Assembly: GCA_946807835.1 (NCBI GenBank)
Contig: OX327683.1
Span: 10,545,001-10,609,000 of the forward strand
Length of the DNA: 64,000 bases
Direction: 5' to 3'
Source: Ailanthus altissimus
Lineage: Eukaryota > Streptophyta > Magnoliopsida > Sapindales > Simaroubaceae
Part shown: in pieces, positions 25,698 through 37,817 of the stretch
Position numbering within the stretch: the stretch's first letter is position 1
Layout: each line of letters opens with the position of its first letter
The notes under the pieces: generated by a model
What the model was told of the DNA's origin: nothing
Database searches by the model: none
What the model saw: only the letters and a program-made list of their open reading frames with translations
Program-made: the position numbers and the translations under genes

Positions 25698-26341
25698 TAG
25701 GGACGGTAAATAAATCTAGATCCAGACCTGAATTCAAATTAACTCAAAAATTCATAAAAACCCAAATCTGGAAAATACTCGAAAAAATTGAATTTTTGTT
25801 TTTAGTTCGGGTTTCCTTTTTTATGTGAATTTTGAATATGGGTATTATAGGATAAAAAAAACCAACCTGGAGACCTAGGTTTTCCTTTTTAGAAAAAAAA
25901 CCCTTATTCTTAATTTACAATCAAATCAATAAATTCATATTTAGTAAACTATTATGTTTTGAAATTAATATGAAAATTATTGCAAAAGAAAAATGAGATG
26001 ATGAAAATTAAAATTTGAAACAACTTAAAATTTTTAATAATTATTAGAGGAAAAAATTATTAAATTTTAAAACATATTAAATTATGAATACAAATTATAC
26101 AAAATAAATTGTACAATACAACAATTCTTTTATAAAATAAGCACTTTAAAAGTTTAAATTTTACCCAAAAATTGGGTTTAAGTCCAGGCCGGATTACCTA
26201 GATCCAGCTTGGATTTAAACCCAAACCTGGCTTGCACCCAGAAAAACTCAATGCAACCTAGGTTCGCTTTAATGCAGAAAACCTAGATCCAAATCCAAGT
26301 TGACTAAAACCCGAATCTATATCCAAAATTTGCCATCCCTA
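25698..26341. mobile_element. hAT-like MITE
   Basis: The ends are TAGGGACGGTAAAT and, inverted, TAGGGATGGCAAAT, an imperfect terminal inverted repeat that continues weakly inward. Flanking octamers ACATCAGT (25690-25697) and GCATCAGC (26342-26349) share six of eight bases, the size expected for a hAT target duplication. Repeated AACCCAAACCTGG/CCAGACC-like stretches near both ends are typical. There is no coding capacity, so it would have moved using a transposase from elsewhere. Confidence 0.7.
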
Positions 26342-26499
26342 GCATCAGCTGTAGAATGTCCCATTTATGCATGTTGTGTACTAAACTAGATTTTTATTAT
26401 TCAGTTAGAATTATCATAAATACTAGTTAAATCCAAAACTAGAACATTGGGTTATGGTAAAGCATATATTCAAGTACATTTAGAGAACAAAATATTATA

Positions 26500-27000
26500 T
26501 GCTTATGTACTCAAGTAAGAATCTTATACCTGTTAGGTATATAGATTTAGATTTCAAAGTAGATAAGGATACTTAAATATCAACCTTGGGATATGTGTTT
26601 ACCTTGAGTAGAGGGGCTATAAATTAGAAGAGTGTAAAATAATTATACATTATAAACTCTACCTTGAAAGTTAAATATGTAGCTACATTTAAAGTTACAA
26701 AAGAGGTTGTATGGCTCCAAAAGTTTTTTCATGGAGTTTAAGGTGGTACCTAGTGCTTGGATGCCGATTATTCTTTATTGTGACAATAGCAGAGCAATAG
26801 CATAGTCTTAGGAACTGAAGTACCATAAAAAAAATACGTTAAGAGGAAATATTATTTGTTAAGGTTATTTGTGCAAAGAGGCGAGGTTATGGTATCCAAG
26901 ATTGCCTTAGTAGATAATCTAGTAGATAAAATTACTAAGTCATTGCTAGCAAAGATTTTCAAAACTCGTATGGATGATATGAGGGTTTGACAGATGCCCA
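26500..27000 (+). pseudogene. Ty1/copia element D, RNase H remnant
   Basis: The plus strand reads VFTLSRGAINWKSVK near 26600, KYVATFKVTKEVVWLQKF near 26680, a broken Y-C-D-N-S region near 26780, KRKYYLLRLFVQRGEV near 26850, and IALVDNLVDKITKSL near 26910. This is the standard copia RNase H block up to its C-terminus. Stops and shifts are present. Everything upstream of RNase H is missing; the left side is the hAT-like MITE and older LTR DNA. Confidence 0.8.
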
Positions 27001-28432
27001 TTATGCCCAATAATACATAATGTCAGGCATTATGTGTTATTTATGCTCTTAAAGCATATGTAATAATATTTTTTAATTAACAAAGTTTATTCATTCATGT
27101 ATTTGAACATACATTGATGATCTTATATTTACAAAGTATGTGATTTATGTATTAGGTATATGATGTTAATGCAGAATGTATATATCATAGATTTTTATAA
27201 ATTAAATTTTGTTTACAACTATTAATAAATATAGCATTTCATTATGTAAAGCTGTAATTTTTCTATTTCTCATAATAAATGATTTATCGTGGTCATCAAA
27301 GTACAGACTTTGAGTAAAAAAACTAGTGTATATGATACATTTAACAGAATTATTGTGAATTTTGATCTGGTTAACTGAATATTGTTGATCTTAGTTCACA
27401 AAAGATTTAATAAGCTTGATTGATCTTAATCATGAGCAAGTGTCGAATTTACATTCATGTATTTTATCTTTTGAGTCATCACAAAGCGAGATTCATATAA
27501 ATGGTCAAAACCTTCAATAGCTTGGAAATATAATTTCATGTGTCCTTTGAACATATATTTGCAAAATGGAATATACTTAGTGATATTCATCTAAATTATT
27601 TATAGTATTTGATTATTTAAATCTATGGCCACAATTTATTTAATAAATTGTTTAATGAATAATAATATTTATTTGTAAATTTATTTACAAATATAGATAT
27701 AATAAAAATGATTATTAGAGCATTCAGTGACTTAGAGGTAAATAGATAATTATAGAGACAAGATAATTTTCTATTGCTTAACTGTATTTATGGACATCAG
27801 TTAGAGGGTCAATTAAATAGTTGTATTAGTCTAAGACAAAGCTAATAATTAAATGAGTATTAATTAAAATAGACTTTTTTTTTTAAATATTAGTTATTAG
27901 AGTAAAACCTTTGACTTTTAATTAAATAATTTGAGGTTAACTTAGAAGATTTGATGGGTTATAAAATAATTTAGATTGAACTTTTTAAATTAGAGCTAAA
28001 AAATCTATAAGCCTGGTAGTCTCTATACTAACTCAAATCCTAATTAAAATTTAAATCTCAAATCTTAATTAAACTTTAAATTCCCAAGAGAGATGCTTAT
28101 ATATAAGGGAGATAAAGAGTAGTAACATAGAAAAATAACAATAATTCTTTTATGTCTTTTAAGTCAAGAAAAGAGAATTAGCTACTCCTCTTCTCTCAAT
28201 CAATAAGCATTGCCTTGATAGGCGTGAATTTAAGAATTAAAGGAGATTCATATGCGTATAAACATTAGTTTGAAGATTAAAAATTAAAAAAAAAAATTAT
28301 AAACATTCAATTCAAGATTTATCAAACGAGAAATTGAAATAATTTTTTAACTTTACACATATAATTATAAATAAGACGATTTAATTTCCGTGCATACTTA
28401 TTTTATTAACAAACAAAAAAAAATTATCCAAC
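27001..28432 (+). repeat. 3' LTR of copia element D (approximate limits)
   Basis: By position directly after RNase H this should hold the 3' LTR. A TATATATAAGGGAG box lies at 28100-28113, followed by a leader-like CTTCTCTCAATCAATAAGC and an end that reads TTATCCAACA at about 28432. The start may be TGTCAGGCATTATG near 27030; no clear polypurine tract fixes it. An open frame at 28465-28731 just beyond is low-complexity Leu/Phe/Ser sequence and not accepted as a gene. Confidence 0.5.
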
Positions 28433-28766
28433 AGATTTAAGTTAAACAAAAATGTATAGTTCATATGTTTCGGTTCTTGCTGTTGTTGTTGCCATTCTAT
28501 TCCAGTTCCTATTGTTGTTATCGGTATTGTGTTGCTGATCTACTGCTATTGTTTTTGGTCAATTCCTGCTATTCCCATTTTGCTATTGTTGTAAATTGCG
28601 TCTTTTCTGCTACTATTATTGTTCTTGTTGCATTTAGATCTTCTTATTTTTTTAACATACTTGTAGTGTCGAGGTTTGTTAAAATAACAAGCTCCGTTAA
28701 TATAATCAATTTACGACATTTTATTTTTTAATAATACACATTATTTATTAGCTAAAATCAAACTAT

Positions 28767-29091
28767 GAGATAAGGATAATTTTATTGTTGAAATTTGGTC
28801 TAATAGATAATTTTAACCCCAATTAAATTTAAAATATCAAATTTTATTAAATTTTACCTTAATTTTAATTTAATTACACATAAAATTTAATATAAACTAA
28901 CTTTTTGAACATAAAATTTATGTTTAATTAGATTAAAATGTCTTATTCTATTTAAATTAATTAAAAAATTAACAAATTAGGATAAATTTAAATATTTTGA
29001 ATCAATTGAGGTAAAAATTAATTATTTAAAATTTAATTAGGACAAAATTGTTTATTAAGCCAAATTCTAAAAATACATTTATCCTTTTCCC
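28767..29091. mobile_element. Small MITE with 10-bp perfect flanking repeat
   Basis: Arms GAGATAAGGATAA.. (left) and GGGAAAAGGATAA.. (right, inverted) continue as an imperfect inverted repeat for about 80 bases. ATCAAACTAT flanks both ends (28757-28766 and 29092-29101). A 9-10 bp duplication and G-starting ends suggest a Mutator-type MITE. The interior is AT-rich with no coding frame. Confidence 0.75.
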
Positions 29092-29101
29092 ATCAAACTA
29101 T

Positions 29102-30119
29102 TTATCGAATTCTCTTGTTATACATCTCTAAAAACAAGAATATCGAAATTGAATAATCTACTTGATATATATTTATATATATATTAGAATATTATACTTC
29201 ATTTTCTAATTATAATTATCTATTAGTATATTTATAGGTTAAAGATTTAGTGTGTATACAAAAGCGATCTTTTGTAATTATTATTTAGAATTGTAATTAT
29301 ATTGACTCACGATTTATCTGAAACAGTTTTAGAGTATATCTTCTAATATAATATTATGGCAATTATTCTAATAATCACCAATATTGAAATTTCATATAAA
29401 TGGAGGGACTCAACCTCAACACCTCAATTTTGGACATACTTAAATTAAATATATCCTTTATACAAATGGAAGGGCACGAACCAACACCTTAACTTTGGAA
29501 GTAGTGTTGGATACTAGTCACTCAACAAATAAGGTGGTTGATAAGCATTTTATGGTATTAAATTATACTATTCACTTATTTAGTGACATTTTTTAGGTTG
29601 TATTGTAATAGATAAATTAATATGAGATACAATTTTTATATGCATTTGTATCTTACAAAATTATGCAATTGAAAATGTAGGTATTAAGAGGTATTATACA
29701 AGAATAGAACAAATAATTATCTTAATAGCATAAGTGAATTAAATAAATCATATAAACAAAAAAAATGATTTTGTAAATTTTATAATTATTAAACTAATAA
29801 TATTAATATAATATAAAAATGGTCTGGGATATCAATAGCTAGTTGCCTTTGTTGATTGATATTATCAGTATTGCCACCATTATACAGAAGAAATGTTGAT
29901 ATACACAAATATAGAATTGTTCGTTGGTGCTAGGCTTTATCGAAAACTCATCCTCGAATTTGATCACATAATAATGTAATTGAATCTTGTAAACAACTTA
30001 AAAAATATTTCACTAGCAATGTCGTTTTGAATAATCAATTATGGGACTGCTTTCAAATAGAGTAGGGCGGCCTTTCTTGGTGACAGTCACAAAAATTCAA
30101 TGATAGCACGAAGTTAACT
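29102..30119. other. Gene-free AT-rich stretch with a small tandem duplication
   Basis: No coding frame is seen. A diverged pair of about 44-bp units occurs near 29396-29440 and 29462-29505 (AAATGGAGGGACTCAACC against AAATGGAAGGGCACGAACC). This is the DNA into which the large MULE inserted. Confidence 0.45.
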
Positions 30120-30562
30120 TTTTAATAAGGAAAATTTTCATAAATAATCTTTATATTTTATAATTAATTTTTTTTAATCAATTTTCAATCCTCTATTATT
30201 TATTAGTCAAATTTATTGTAAATGAATTTATTTATTCTTATTTGCATAATATAGTGTTAAATGAAGTTTTTGAAAGAAAATCTAATAAACACAAATTTTA
30301 TTTGTGTCAATTCATATTCAAAAATATATTTTAATATTCAAAAATTAAGATAAGGTGATTTGAATGTGTAAAATATTATCCGATAAGATATTTGTTTTTT
30401 TTGTTATGTATATTTTGTCATATATATTCATAATGTTATATTTAATAGAAGTTATAGTTGTTTTAAAATTAAATACATATGGAAATAAAATTATAATGTA
30501 TATTGATGAAGTTTAGAAGAAAAATAAAGTTGAATAGGTAAAAAAATTTGAAAATTTGCAAT

Positions 30563-30692
30563 TGCATCTTGGGTACAGTTCCCGCGATGTAGCTGAGATG
30601 GTCACAATGGCCATCTTGACTATTGCATCTCGGGTCTGTAATGCAATGGTCGAGATACAGTATCTCGATCTTGTGAGTATCTCGCATCTCAA
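30563..30692. repeat. Left subterminal CATCTCG/CGAGAT motif cluster of the MULE
   Basis: Within about 130 bases there are GCATCTTGGG, GAGATGG, CCATCTTG, GCATCTCGGG, CGAGATAC, TATCTCGATC and TATCTCGCATCTC. The block is GC-richer than its surroundings. It mirrors a cluster near the other end of the element and may be a transposase-binding region. Confidence 0.55.
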
Positions 30693-30776
30693 GCATTATA
30701 ATTTTACAGGATTTTTTTGAATTCTGAATTTTGAATTTTTGGGGTGTTTTTTAATAATTTTTTTGTTTCAGGTCTC

Positions 30777-33250
30777 ATGGAGTATGATGCAATTGTTCTT
30801 TGTTTGAAGGAAAGTAAAAAGTTTTAGTGATAGGAAAGAGAGTTATGTTATTATAGTAACTTTGAAATTTCAGTTTCAAAAATATATTAAATTTGAAGAT
30901 ATTTTTAATACAATGTGTTATGCCTTGGGAGTTGACAATATGAAATATAAGATGACTTTAAAAATCAACGAAGTATAAGTTAAAAACTATTAAGAGTAGA
31001 AATGATAGTGATGTTCGATTCTTTCTTAGCGCCAACAAAAGATCGTATTGTCCTTTATATGTAACAGTAAATCCTAGAGCTCCTATTTATGAAGAGGATG
31101 CACAGCCCTCTAGTTAGAAGTAAGGGTGGACAAATAAACCAAGAACCAAAAAATCGAATCGAACTAGCCAGTTCGGTTCAATTCAATTTGGTTTTTTTTC
31201 ATAAAAACAACCGTTCGATTTTTATTTAGAAAAAACCTACCAGTTCGGTTCGGTTATTTTAAAATAAAAATTGAACTAAAAAAATTAATTTTTTAATAAA
31301 ATAATACTTATTTTCTACGTGGCATTCATTTATTGGATAATTGAAAATATTAACATACACTTGACCACACATAATCCTTCCTAAATTTAAAAAATAAAAA
31401 AAAATCATTAATTTCTAAAACTGAAAAAACTAAATCAGATCAAATCGAAAAAAATCTGTAACCAAACCGAACCAAACCATGCCCACCCTTAGTCAGAAGC
31501 CACCACCCATTCATACTCATTTTATGTCAGCCAGTGGTAGCAACCAAGTGAGTCACACAACCCCAACAATTCTAATAGCGGTTCCTTCAAACACAACGGA
31601 TGACTATCATCATATTTTGCCTATAACGTTTAATAAAGACCTGGCCTATACACACTATGATAGTGATAACGTTGAAAATATTAGAGATGTGAAAAGGGAC
31701 AGTGATGATGTTGGAAATGTTGATAATGTGGAAGGGGATTGTCATGTGGAAGAATTTTTCGGTTTGGATGATTTATCGGAAGGCGGACATTGTTATGTTT
31801 CAACAAGCTCCCTAAATGTTGAAGATAAAAGAGAAAATTTTTGCGAAGCTAAAAATTCCTTTGCGTTTATGCCTCCAATACCAACATTGGACTTAAGCAT
31901 ATCTAATAAGATATCGAGTAGTGGAATTGGGGATGTTCTTATGGAAAAGTTGTTTGATAGCAAAGATGACCTTCACCAGGCTATGAGTGTGCTAGTACTT
32001 AAGGGTGTTTGGAGCTTTAGAGTCTCAAGGTTGACAAAAGATCATTTTGAGGCAAAATGTGATGATGATAGGTGTCGATGGTAATTACATACGGTGTCAA
32101 TAGATGCAAGAAAGTATTTCATTATGCACATAATTGATTTAGATCATGAATGCCAGTTAGAACTGTTGCACGATGGTTATCGACAAAAAAAGTCTCAAAT
32201 CATTGGCAAGTTTATAAAAAAAAAAAATAAGTTTGCATCTGTGAGTCAACTTTATAGACCGAATGAGGTCTAGGTAAACATACGTGAGGAGCTTAGTGTG
32301 GAGATAAATTACCCTACTGTTTGGCGATCTAAAGAGCATGCATTGAGGTTGATACGTGGTACTCTAAAGGCTTCATATAAATTACTTTCTGCATACTGTT
32401 ATGTGTCGGAACAAAAAAACTCAGGTACAGCCACACATTTAGAAATTGATGATTGTAAACACTTCAAATATTTCTTTATGGTGCTTAGACCATGTATTAG
32501 AGGGTTCTAATCATTCATCCGACCAATTATGGCAATTAACGGTACATTTTTAAAAGGTGTATTCTTGGGAATAATATTTGTGGCTGTTTGTAAGGATGAA
32601 AACAATCAAATTTTTTCACTAGCGTGGGGTATTGTTCATTCAGAAAATGATCCTTCATGGATATGGTTTACTGTGAAACAACAAGGATTCATTAGTGATC
32701 TTAAAAACCTTGTATTTATATTTGACTGACATACTAGTGTTGAGAAGGTCATTGGAGAGATATTTCATAATGCATATCATGGAGTATGCATCAATCACTT
32801 AAAGGGTAATTTTGGTCACAAGATACAAGATACCATCAGATTGAAGAAATGAGAGGGATATTTGGCTTCTTATTTTTTTACTGCCAAGGCGTATCACCTA
32901 ACTAACTTTCAAGTGCAAATTAAAAAGATACGAGAAATGAAATCGAAGGCAACAAGATACTCAGAGGAGGAGGTTGATTTTTTAAAATGGGCTTGATCAG
33001 TAGGAGCATTCAGAAGATATCACATCATGACCACCAACATTGCAAAGAGCATTAATACTGTTACAAAGGAAACACGTAGCCTTTTGGTGACTGTCTTAGT
33101 TAAGTGGATTCGGGAGTTAATGCAAAGATGGTTTGTTGAGAGACTTGTGGCTGCAGAAAGTATGTCAAACAGTTTGACAAATTGGGCCCATCTCAAGGTT
33201 TGAAAGCATAATGATGACTCCACTTGCATGATAGTGCACACAGAAAATCA
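30777..33250 (+). pseudogene. MuDR-type MULE transposase, broken
   Basis: A splice-acceptor-like TTTTGTTTCAG precedes the first ATG at 30777. The N-terminal region reads RSYCPLYVTV before the hAT-like insertion at 31121-31491 and resumes as QKPPPIHTHF. A MuDR DNA-binding-type domain follows (VLMEKLFDSKDDLHQAMSVL to CDDDRCRW, about 31930-32080). The MULE catalytic domain starts at 32529: the family's IDGTFLKG reads INGTFLKG, so the first catalytic Asp is Asn (codon 32538-32540). Then come VAVCKDENNQIFSLAWGIVH, NDPSWIWF, a stop at 32727, HHAYHGVC-like NAYHGVCINHLKGN (about 32770) and a further block to 33240. In-frame stops occur after CRW (about 32082), at 32508 and at 32727. It would cut and move the element; this copy cannot. 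Confidence 0.9.
31121..31491. mobile_element. hAT-like MITE inserted in the transposase gene
   Basis: Ends TAAGGGTGGACAAAT and, inverted, TAAGGGTGGGCATGG form terminal inverted repeats. Flanking octamers GTTAGAAG (31113-31120) and GTCAGAAG (31492-31499) differ at one base. Repeats of TTCGGTT / AACCGAACC near both ends are typical of plant hAT MITEs. Removing it restores the transposase reading frame across the junction, and the single C-to-T change in the left octamer creates the local stop. Confidence 0.85.
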
Positions 33251-34115
33251 GTCTCGCTTTTCGTTAAGGATGGAAATAGAAATGAAGTAATGGACATCCT
33301 GACGAAGTCATACAATTGCCAAAAGTTTGATTTTCGATAGCCACAGTGTGACATACACTTGTAGTATGTAGGCAGACCAGATTGTAGTCTCAGACTCTTT
33401 GTTCACCTTATTATAAGAATGAGTCTTTATTACGTGCATACAGCGATCCAGTAAATCTAATTGGTCATCTGTCAGATTAATTTTTCTAGAAGAGTTGCTA
33501 ACCTCCAACCTCTTATAGCACACCATCAATCAGGGAGACATTAGAAGAATTAAATTTCATCGCAAGGTGAGGCACTGACAAGAATGTATGCAGCCACTGT
33601 AAGCAGCATAGACATAATCGGCAAACATGTCGAAACTCAATTGCATTACATAGCAGTTGATATGTCTTTTATCTTATATTTCTTATATTTGTATTTGTAC
33701 TTTGTTATTTTTTTCCTTATTTGACTTGTTTGTATTTGTATTTATACTTGTACTTTATTACTATTGTCCTTAATTGACTAGTTTGTTTTTACTATTGTCT
33801 TTAAAAATGCATTGAGTAGTTATATATATTTACCATTTAACGAAAATAATAAAAAACAATAAAAATGTATAAAATACATAAAAAAAATTATTAATTGATT
33901 TCATTTACTTTTTCGGGGCATCAATCCATAAATCAATCACCATTTTTATCCTAAATATGGCCCATGCTCAGGACCAAACTTTAAGGGACGACACAATATT
34001 AAAAACTCTATAAACATATAAACATAAACTTCATAATCCCCACTATTTACTGTCTGTTGTAGCGCTCCCTTTTTTAACCTAATTATATGAAAATAGTTAA
34101 GTCAGATGTAATTTT

Positions 34116-35600
34116 TCATTGCTCATAAAATTTACAAGCATCTAGGTAGTAGGGTAACAATATAGATAATGGTGTGACATGATTCTCAATCATGCCATCA
34201 GCATATCTTTTGAGGCTAGAATCGTAGATGACAATTTGCCGATGCAAGATATCCACCTCAGTTGTATCCTAATGCTCTTGATGCAGTTGATAGAAATATA
34301 AACCTACATAAAGTTGGATAGTCTTGTAAATAATATTATATAAATAAAAAAATTAACTCTTTGAACAAATATTATATTTTACCTTGTCAACTTCAATCCA
34401 TATATGTGCATCAAGTAACTCTTCTTTCGAGCCATAGGCATACGACAACACATCATTGTTCTATACAATGGCAAACATATTTGTTTTGTATTGTTCATAG
34501 AAAATCTTAAAAGTCTCCTAAAATTACAACAAAATCAGTAATCAACAAAGTGCACATAAGAAATAGAATTTAATTTATTTCTACACTTACAAAAAAATAC
34601 TAATCTACACTAGTGGACAATTGTGGCAATGTCTTACTATAGTAGTTTTACCTAAGCCGAACCACCTTCAAGTACTCATTAATATACATTAGCAAAAAAT
34701 AAAGGTATAAATTAATTAATATATTTCAACACATATGATTAAATTCAATAAAATGTGTAAATTCAAATAAATTTCACTTACAAAGTCATCCAGCCAGTTA
34801 TGTAACAAATCTCGAAACCATGTCAGGTTAGCATCAAGCAAAAGTAAGATGACTATACCCTTATCTTTGTCTAACCAAGCCTAAAACTTAATAAAGATGG
34901 TTGAGTCCATCTGTTACAACAAATTCATGTCAGCTTGAGGTTCTACCTGAATCTGAATCATCTTTTTCTACATCCTTTGTGGGAAGGGATTCATGTATAG
35001 GGTGTGCAAATATCTTGCAGGCTTATAGTGTCTCCCAAATTGACTCACACCCTTATGCGGGGCGTGTAAGATCTTGACACTTGCAGGATTGTCGATTAGT
35101 AGCTGGGGTTGTATGTCATGACTAGTAGCTGGGGTTTAAAAATTATACACCGCATTTTATCCATATTGAAAGCCTGCCGATGCATTCTCTTCAAACTAAA
35201 ATATAGGTATATATTAAAATAAGTCAAACTACAATTAAGTTACTGTAAGCAATTTTAAATTTATTTTGCTCACCATATTATAGCTTTCGTCGGGTTGGAA
35301 AGAGCATAACTACCTAAGGTAGATCATCATCTGCTGCATCTGATGTGTAACATCGATCCAGACCTGATCAACCCTTTTAAAATTATCATTTTAGTCTTTT
35401 TCCATTCTGTACATCAATGTACCTTCAGTATGATCAAATATCTTAATCATCTCCTCCCGTAGTTGCTCAATCTAATGTGCAACGTTACGGTCTGCAGATG
35501 CACTATATTTAAACTACAAAAAAATAACAATAGTCAATAACTTTTTTGTAAATACATGAATTTAGTTAATCACATAAAAAATAATATATCATTGCTCCAA
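34116..35600 (-). pseudogene. Ulp1-like (C48) protease gene, C-terminal exons
   Basis: On the minus strand several short exon-like blocks line up with plausible splice sites. Near 35.3-35.5 kb a block reads IEQLREEMIKIFDHTE and HQMQQMMIYLR. Near 34.80-34.86 comes DANLTWFRDLLHNWLDDF then GTAAGT. Near 34.39-34.52 comes ETFKIFYEQYKTN and SKEELLDAHIWIEVDK then GTAAAA. The last block (34116-34290) reads QEH, a TAG where Trp is expected, then EVDILHRQIVIYDSS and PLSILLPYYLDACKFYE before TGA. The His before the lost Trp and the Asp of YDS match catalytic positions of C48 SUMO-type proteases. The catalytic Cys block is not seen. Ulp proteases process SUMO; the role in transposons is unknown. Confidence 0.72.
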
Positions 35601-35625
35601 GCACTAGTGCTGACACTGGTAGATT

Positions 35626-37817
35626 TGTTGACATATTTTAGGGTGTATGCATGTGATTGTGTACATATTGAAAAAATTAAACACATGTATCATATACACG
35701 AATTTGGCAATAGAATTAAATATGTAATCAACATATACACATGTACTTAAATTCTTAACAACTTAAGAATACAGAAAATATACCTTTGAAGACCTCCAAT
35801 GAAGATTTCAAATCCAAATTTCTTTGCTCCAACTTTGAGCTCACCATAAAGTGCACTTTTGTTCAATTCTAGTTCACAACAATCCAGTGGGATTGTGAAG
35901 CTAGAATAGCAGCAGTATAATCTCTAGCAATAAAGTTTGTATTACTTGAAAGAAAAATAAGAAGAATTTATTTTGGTTTTTCTCACAAGTCTTCTTTCTC
36001 TTTTGGTTTTTCTCACAAGTCTTTTTTCAATGAAAAACTCTCTCAAAATCAACTCTTCCTTTTTCTCTCAATCCTTACACAAAAATTCATTCACACACTT
36101 GTTAACACAATTGAAACCCAACCATTTTTAGTGCTTTCAACACTTAACAAGTGCTCCACCAAAATTAGATTAAATGGCCAACTACCAAAACAATGTTTGG
36201 TGGCCATTTTAATGGTCTAATAAAATTAACCATTAATCACAAAATAGTGCTCCACTTAATTTAATTTATGTTTCTCAAATTAGGTATGTCTTCCCTTTAG
36301 AACTAAAATAACAAATAAATAAAACTATATTTTATTTACTTAAATAATATTTATTTAATTATTCAAAAACTATTTGAATAATTAATATTTATCTTATTTG
36401 ATTTACTAACGTGGTTAATGGGTGAATTCATGGTAAAATAATTCTTGGAATAAAATTGTGCCACTTTTTATCATCTAATTAATTAATAATTCTTATCAAC
36501 TAATTAAATGATATACTTAACATTTAAGTCTAAACAAGTGCACAATCTGAGGAACCCCGAAACATATTTTCAGCTTGCTGGAATTTCTAGGATAGAACTG
36601 TTCAATCCATTATACTGCCTCAGTGCACAATGAGTACACTTCATATTGTGAGACTCTCTAGGTCCATGCCCGAATTGTCATATGGAACGCCTTCATACGT
36701 CCATGAACGATGCCCCACACACATGTTACGGATATTACAATGTGACGCGTTAGACCATACAAGTTGAAGTTATAACATATTCATATAATTCCTTCATCAT
36801 TTATATCCGGGTAGAGTAGAGATATAGATCAACACCGTCAAATCTCCATATGCCCGACCGAAAGCTTATCTCTAGAATTGTATTTCAATAAATAATATTT
36901 TCAAATACTTTTGTAATATTATTTATCCCTGGGGTTAAACTCTTTTCTCATGAATTACTGCTTCTGGCCATAAGACTTTTTGAGATACAATCTTTAGAGT
37001 ATCAGGATATAATACTCACCCAAATTAGCTGATGGATCCCATATCTATGCACACCGGACTCCATGAGCATCGGACCATACCCAGCGACACCCAGCGGTCA
37101 AACCATGAAAGGTTTTTAACATGTGTGAAACCAAAGTATGGTGGATCACTCAAAAGCCCACCATGACACTCAGGTTAAAGGACCACGAATACTACTCAAC
37201 TCGAAAGACCCTCCATTGATGGCTTTATAGGATGTCTATTGGAGATCTTTGTGAGTCTGTTCAATATTCAGTCCTTACTGAATACCTGTATCTCTATACG
37301 AGCTTCCACTAAACTCATAGTTTACTAAGACTAATCATCTGGACCATCCAGATATAGACATACACTAATCTATATATGTATTAAGGTATTCACTGACAGA
37401 CCAGCATCAGTGAAGATAGATCAGGAACATAATATTTGAGAACATATTTGCATAATGACATTTTTTATTACTATTTACAACTCGTTGCAACTACGTCATT
37501 ACTAATATATTCTTAAGTCTTTGTTCTATTTCAGACAAGGCTCTAACTCTTTAGATATCGCCAACTCTTATAACCTGATAACTCTTATCAATGCCAACTC
37601 TTAGCATTTATAACTCTCAACGTTGCTAATTCTTAGCACTGATCTAAACTCATTTAGACCAGATCTGAACTCTTTTAGATCGTACAATGTCTAACACGTT
37701 ATAAGTATCTTACCATATATAAATATAATTAGCGATTTAATGAAATAATAATACTAGTATAAATATTAAACAAATATTCATACATAAAAGGATGGCACGT
37801 AAGCAAGAATTCCAACA
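35626..37817. mobile_element. Solo LTR (2.2-kb family, copy B) inside the Ulp1-like gene
   Basis: It starts TGTTGACAT and ends GAATTCCAACA. Flanking pentamers AGATT (35621-35625) and AGATG (37818-37822) match at four of five bases. The length of 2192 bp is close to copies A (2162) and D (about 2188). It splits the Ulp1-like gene between its DUF1985 part and its protease part. The 3' third contains degenerate repeats of CTAACTCTTAGCA, and the CACGTAAGCA terminal motif. Confidence 0.8.

Noticed and set aside
28465..28731. 88-codon open frame rich in Leu, Phe, Ser and Tyr
   Set aside because: Low-complexity translation of TTGTTGCTATTG-type sequence next to an LTR end; no domain, no codon bias and no context for a gene.
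33308..33529. 73-codon minus-strand open frame downstream of the transposase
   Set aside because: It reads against the end of the transposase pseudogene and shows no family motif.
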